DNA of 64,000 nt from Derxia lacustris. GTDB lineage: Bacteria > Pseudomonadota > Gammaproteobacteria > Burkholderiales > Burkholderiaceae_E. Shown in pieces: positions 62,329 through 64,000 of this stretch. The position numbers and the translations under genes are program-made. The notes below the pieces were generated by a model. The model did no database searches. It was not told the origin of the DNA and worked only from the letters and a program-made list of their open reading frames with translations. Each line of letters starts with the position of its first letter. Position 1 is the stretch's first letter. The stretch covers positions 558,001-622,000 of the forward strand of contig NZ_MUHU01000002.1 in NCBI RefSeq assembly GCF_002105195.1, given 5' to 3'.

Positions 62329-62664
62329 ATGAGCACACCAGGTGAGAAACCGGACTACTGGGAAAAGCAGGCAAGCCGTGTCTTGCGCGCCCTCATGGTT
62401 CGGCACGGCGTTGACTACAAGGAACTCACATACGCGCTGACGCATAACGCGTCGGAAGTTGCTGTCCGGCAGATGAGCAATCGAATCCGCGGCGGAAAAT
62501 TCCCATTGAGCTTTTTTTTGCGAGCGCTTGCAGCAATGCGCCTGAAAGAGGCCGAAGTCGTACTGGCCAAGCCGGTACCCAGCGCCTTTCAGGAACTGGC
62601 GCCACGAGGACGTCAGAAGTCCAAGCGCGCAAATTCCAAAAACGAATCCAGCGATGAGGGCTAG
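62329..62664 (+). CDS. DUF6471 family protein, likely tns operon regulator
   Basis: 111 residues. WEKQASRVLRALMVRHGVDYKELTYAL...VRQMSNRIRGGKFPLSFFLRALAAMRL fits DUF6471, a helix-turn-helix-like small domain; the C-terminal tail is basic (RGRQKSKRANSKN). Divergent from tnsA with operator-like repeats between them, a position expected for a repressor of transposition. Assignment to the DUF is from memory. Confidence 0.65.
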   Translation: MSTPGEKPDYWEKQASRVLRALMVRHGVDYKELTYALTHNASEVAVRQMSNRIRGGKFPLSFFLRALAAMRLKEAEVVLAKPVPSAFQELAPRGRQKSKRANSKNESSDEG

Positions 62665-62678
62665 GGCTGCCATGACGG

Positions 62679-63038
62679 TCACGCTGAATCGGATTTGGAA
62701 GTTGCGGATTGGATAACCTCCCAGATAGCTGCCGTGACAATGTCCGACTCGGCGTCGTTCTCAGTCTTCTCTTGCAGTGCTAACCAGCGTTGCCAGGTGT
62801 AGTCCGCGTCTAGGTTTCGCCCAGGCGAGTGGAGAAGGCGATACCTGCGCCCTGACGTCGTGAACGCGGTCGCTGTGCCGAAATCGAAGCGTTCGATTGC
62901 GCTGGAGACGCGTCCTTCTCGGTTCTCGATGCAGTAACCAACGACATGCTGTGTGCCTTGGGCAGTCACAGCAATGCGCCACGAGTCAACGCGCAGCATT
63001 GGTTGTTGGTCAAACGGCGGAACGGACCAAATTGGCAT
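62679..63038 (-). CDS. Hypothetical protein
   Basis: 119 residues from ATG 63038 (MPIWSVPPFDQQ), chosen because GGAG lies just upstream. The protein looks like a compact beta-rich domain (LRVDSWRIAVTAQGTQHVVGYCIENREGRVSSAIERFD) followed by helices (YTWQRWLALQEK, DIVTAAIWEVI). No family recognised. Converges with the DUF6471 gene. Confidence 0.6.
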   Translation of the reverse strand: MPIWSVPPFDQQPMLRVDSWRIAVTAQGTQHVVGYCIENREGRVSSAIERFDFGTATAFTTSGRRYRLLHSPGRNLDADYTWQRWLALQEKTENDAESDIVTAAIWEVIQSATSKSDSA

Positions 63039-63198
63039 TTCGTATCTCCAGAACGAACAACGTCCTCGCAGCCAACTTGGCCGGCGACTGCAAAACAACA
63101 GGCAAGCCCTGTCTAATCCGCCGGCGCAACGAACACCAGAGGTGGGCTTGGTTTAGTGAGATGCCGCTAGGAGGCGGCGGAGACAGGCAGCTTCGTGG

Positions 63199-63771
63199 TC
63201 ACCTCCGCATGCGCCGGAAGGACCCGATGACGACGCCAAGGATTTCGAGCGAGCCCTTGGGATGGATGTCGGCGAAGTCTGGATTTGCCGCCTGCAGGAA
63301 GTAGCGGTCCTGCGAGCGCCGCAGGTACTTCACCGTCAGGTCGCCATCCACAACTGCTACCACCACGTCACCCGGTGACGCTGGGGCATTGCGCTCGACT
63401 ACGGCGATATCGCCGTCAAGCAACCCTGCGTCACGCATCGATTCCCCCCGAACCCGGCACAAAATGGACCTGTTCGGGTCATCAACGAGGTAATCGTCAA
63501 TCGTCACGAGCTCCAATGCTTCGTCCGTTGCCGGCTGCGGCACCCCGGCGCGTACAGCACCAAGGAGTGGGCGTGCGAAGAACCGCTTGGTGGGCGCGAT
63601 GCGGCCTTCCACGCGCTCCAAGTAGCCGGCGTCAACGAGTCGGCCAACTAACGCGAAGACGCTAGACGACGATGAGAGGCCGACAACCTCGCATAGCTTG
63701 GCCATCGCCGGGAACGCCTGATGCGCCTTCCAGTAAATCCGCAGTGCTGCTAGGTGCTGTTCGTCTCGCAT
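63199..63771 (-). CDS. LexA-like repressor/S24 peptidase
   Basis: 190 residues. N-terminal winged helix (about 1-65, LCEVVGLSSSSSVFALVGRLVDAGYLER), cleavage site A75-G76 (GAVRAGVPQP), catalytic Ser111 (GESMRDAG) and Lys148 (LTVKYL). All parts needed for RecA-stimulated self-cleavage are present. Lies on the transposon, so it is an extra, mobile SOS-type repressor. An SOS-like box sits 34 bp upstream of its start. Confidence 0.9.
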   Translation of the reverse strand: MRDEQHLAALRIYWKAHQAFPAMAKLCEVVGLSSSSSVFALVGRLVDAGYLERVEGRIAPTKRFFARPLLGAVRAGVPQPATDEALELVTIDDYLVDDPNRSILCRVRGESMRDAGLLDGDIAVVERNAPASPGDVVVAVVDGDLTVKYLRRSQDRYFLQAANPDFADIHPKGSLEILGVVIGSFRRMRR

Positions 63772-63805
63772 ACCGCCTCATCGAATGGTTGTTCGATGAC
63801 AAGGA

Positions 63806-63821
63806 CTGTATGAATACTCAG
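63806..63821. promoter_or_regulatory. SOS-type LexA box
   Basis: CTGTATGAATACTCAG fits CTGT-N8-ACAG with one mismatch. It lies between lexA and the window end, where a divergent gene may begin, so it could control both. The remaining 180 bp to 64000 show no complete gene. Confidence 0.65.
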
Positions 63822-64000
63822 TACGATGGTCAATGTATGCCGTACCGTGATGCGCAATCGGGCTCTCGAACCGACGAGCGGCTGGTATCGCGGGAGCGAA
63901 GCTAGCAGTGACCGAGCGCGGCAGATATCGTCATGCGCAAGCACCGTGTGGTCGCGGTTCAGACTGTGGTCGCAGCCATCGCCCGTATGTACTTCGCCTG

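Larger units (their letters stand above)
33840..64000. mobile_element. Tn7-like transposon in comEC (right end outside the window)
   Basis: Begins at TGGAGAGTGACAAAT (33840), immediately after comEC codons, and carries tnsA-tnsB-tnsC-tniQ. At least 30 kb of cargo lies between the left end and tnsA, and more lies to the right of it. GC content is clearly lower than in the flanking chromosome. The right end and the target duplication copy are not in the window. A possible 5-bp target duplication on this side is ATCGG (33835-33839). An internal older left end at 40491 suggests a composite history. Confidence 0.85.

Noticed and set aside
33840..64000. CRISPR array or cas genes that would make this a CRISPR-associated transposon
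   Set aside because: No regularly spaced repeats and no cas-like protein in the island; the resemblance to V-K elements is limited to the end boxes.

Overview
The window looks like a high-GC Gram-negative chromosome, most likely a betaproteobacterium (Burkholderiales-like). The evidence is GC-rich housekeeping genes (rlmJ, dinB, tatD, comEC), many LysR/AraC/MocR regulators and periplasmic quinoprotein metabolism. I cannot name the genus from sequence alone. Three base-composition zones are obvious: an AT-rich patch (1-2040), a very GC-rich chromosomal core (about 2050-33839) and an island of intermediate GC (33840 to the window end).

Zone 1 (1-2040) has the end of a LolD/MacB-type ABC ATPase and a compact three-gene operon of two small membrane proteins and a DUF6414 protein. 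Zone 2 starts with ordinary metabolic and regulatory genes (CMD-family protein, PdxR/MocR regulator, nitroreductase, LysR-pirin pair, HxlR regulator, hydrolase, MFS exporter, AcpA-type phosphoesterase). It continues into an amine-oxidation locus. The mauB-mauE-mauD-mauA-cytochrome c operon encodes a tryptophan tryptophylquinone (TTQ) amine dehydrogenase. It runs on without a break into DUF1329, DUF1302, an RND transporter and a YCF48/BNR protein, an envelope export module. A MauG-like di-haem protein, an APC permease, another cytochrome c and an AraC regulator lie next to it. A shared motif (GTTAGCCGAAATYGGCA) upstream of the cytochrome gene and of mauB suggests one regulon. OFA-family transporter, TonB-like protein, rlmJ, dinB, a sugar-phosphate mutarotase, tatD and the 5' part of comEC complete the core.

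Zone 3 is a Tn7-like transposon inserted in comEC just after the codons for its conserved GDQRAI segment. Its left end has three TnsB-type boxes. The tnsA-tnsB-tnsC-tniQ operon lies at 62.1-56.3 kb, and the right end and the rest of comEC are outside the window. A second, decayed left end with the same 58-bp box spacing lies at 40.49 kb, so the site has probably been hit twice. Cargo: solo AbiEi antitoxin; a cluster of two secreted M48-like metalloproteases, a HET-C-like protein and an SH3 membrane protein; an 1,096-residue SF2 helicase; VapBC; a class II Fic protein; a possible TnsE-like/transposase-domain fusion; a Dam-HerA-NurA operon; DUF6471; and LexA with its own SOS box. IS3 relics and a tandem pair of small inverted-repeat elements punctuate the island.

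Best candidates for something new are (i) the metalloprotease/HET-C/SH3 cluster, (ii) the TnsE-like fusion as a possible second target selector, (iii) the Dam-HerA-NurA operon with a zinc-ribbon NurA, and (iv) the double left end in comEC. All family calls were made by eye without database searches.
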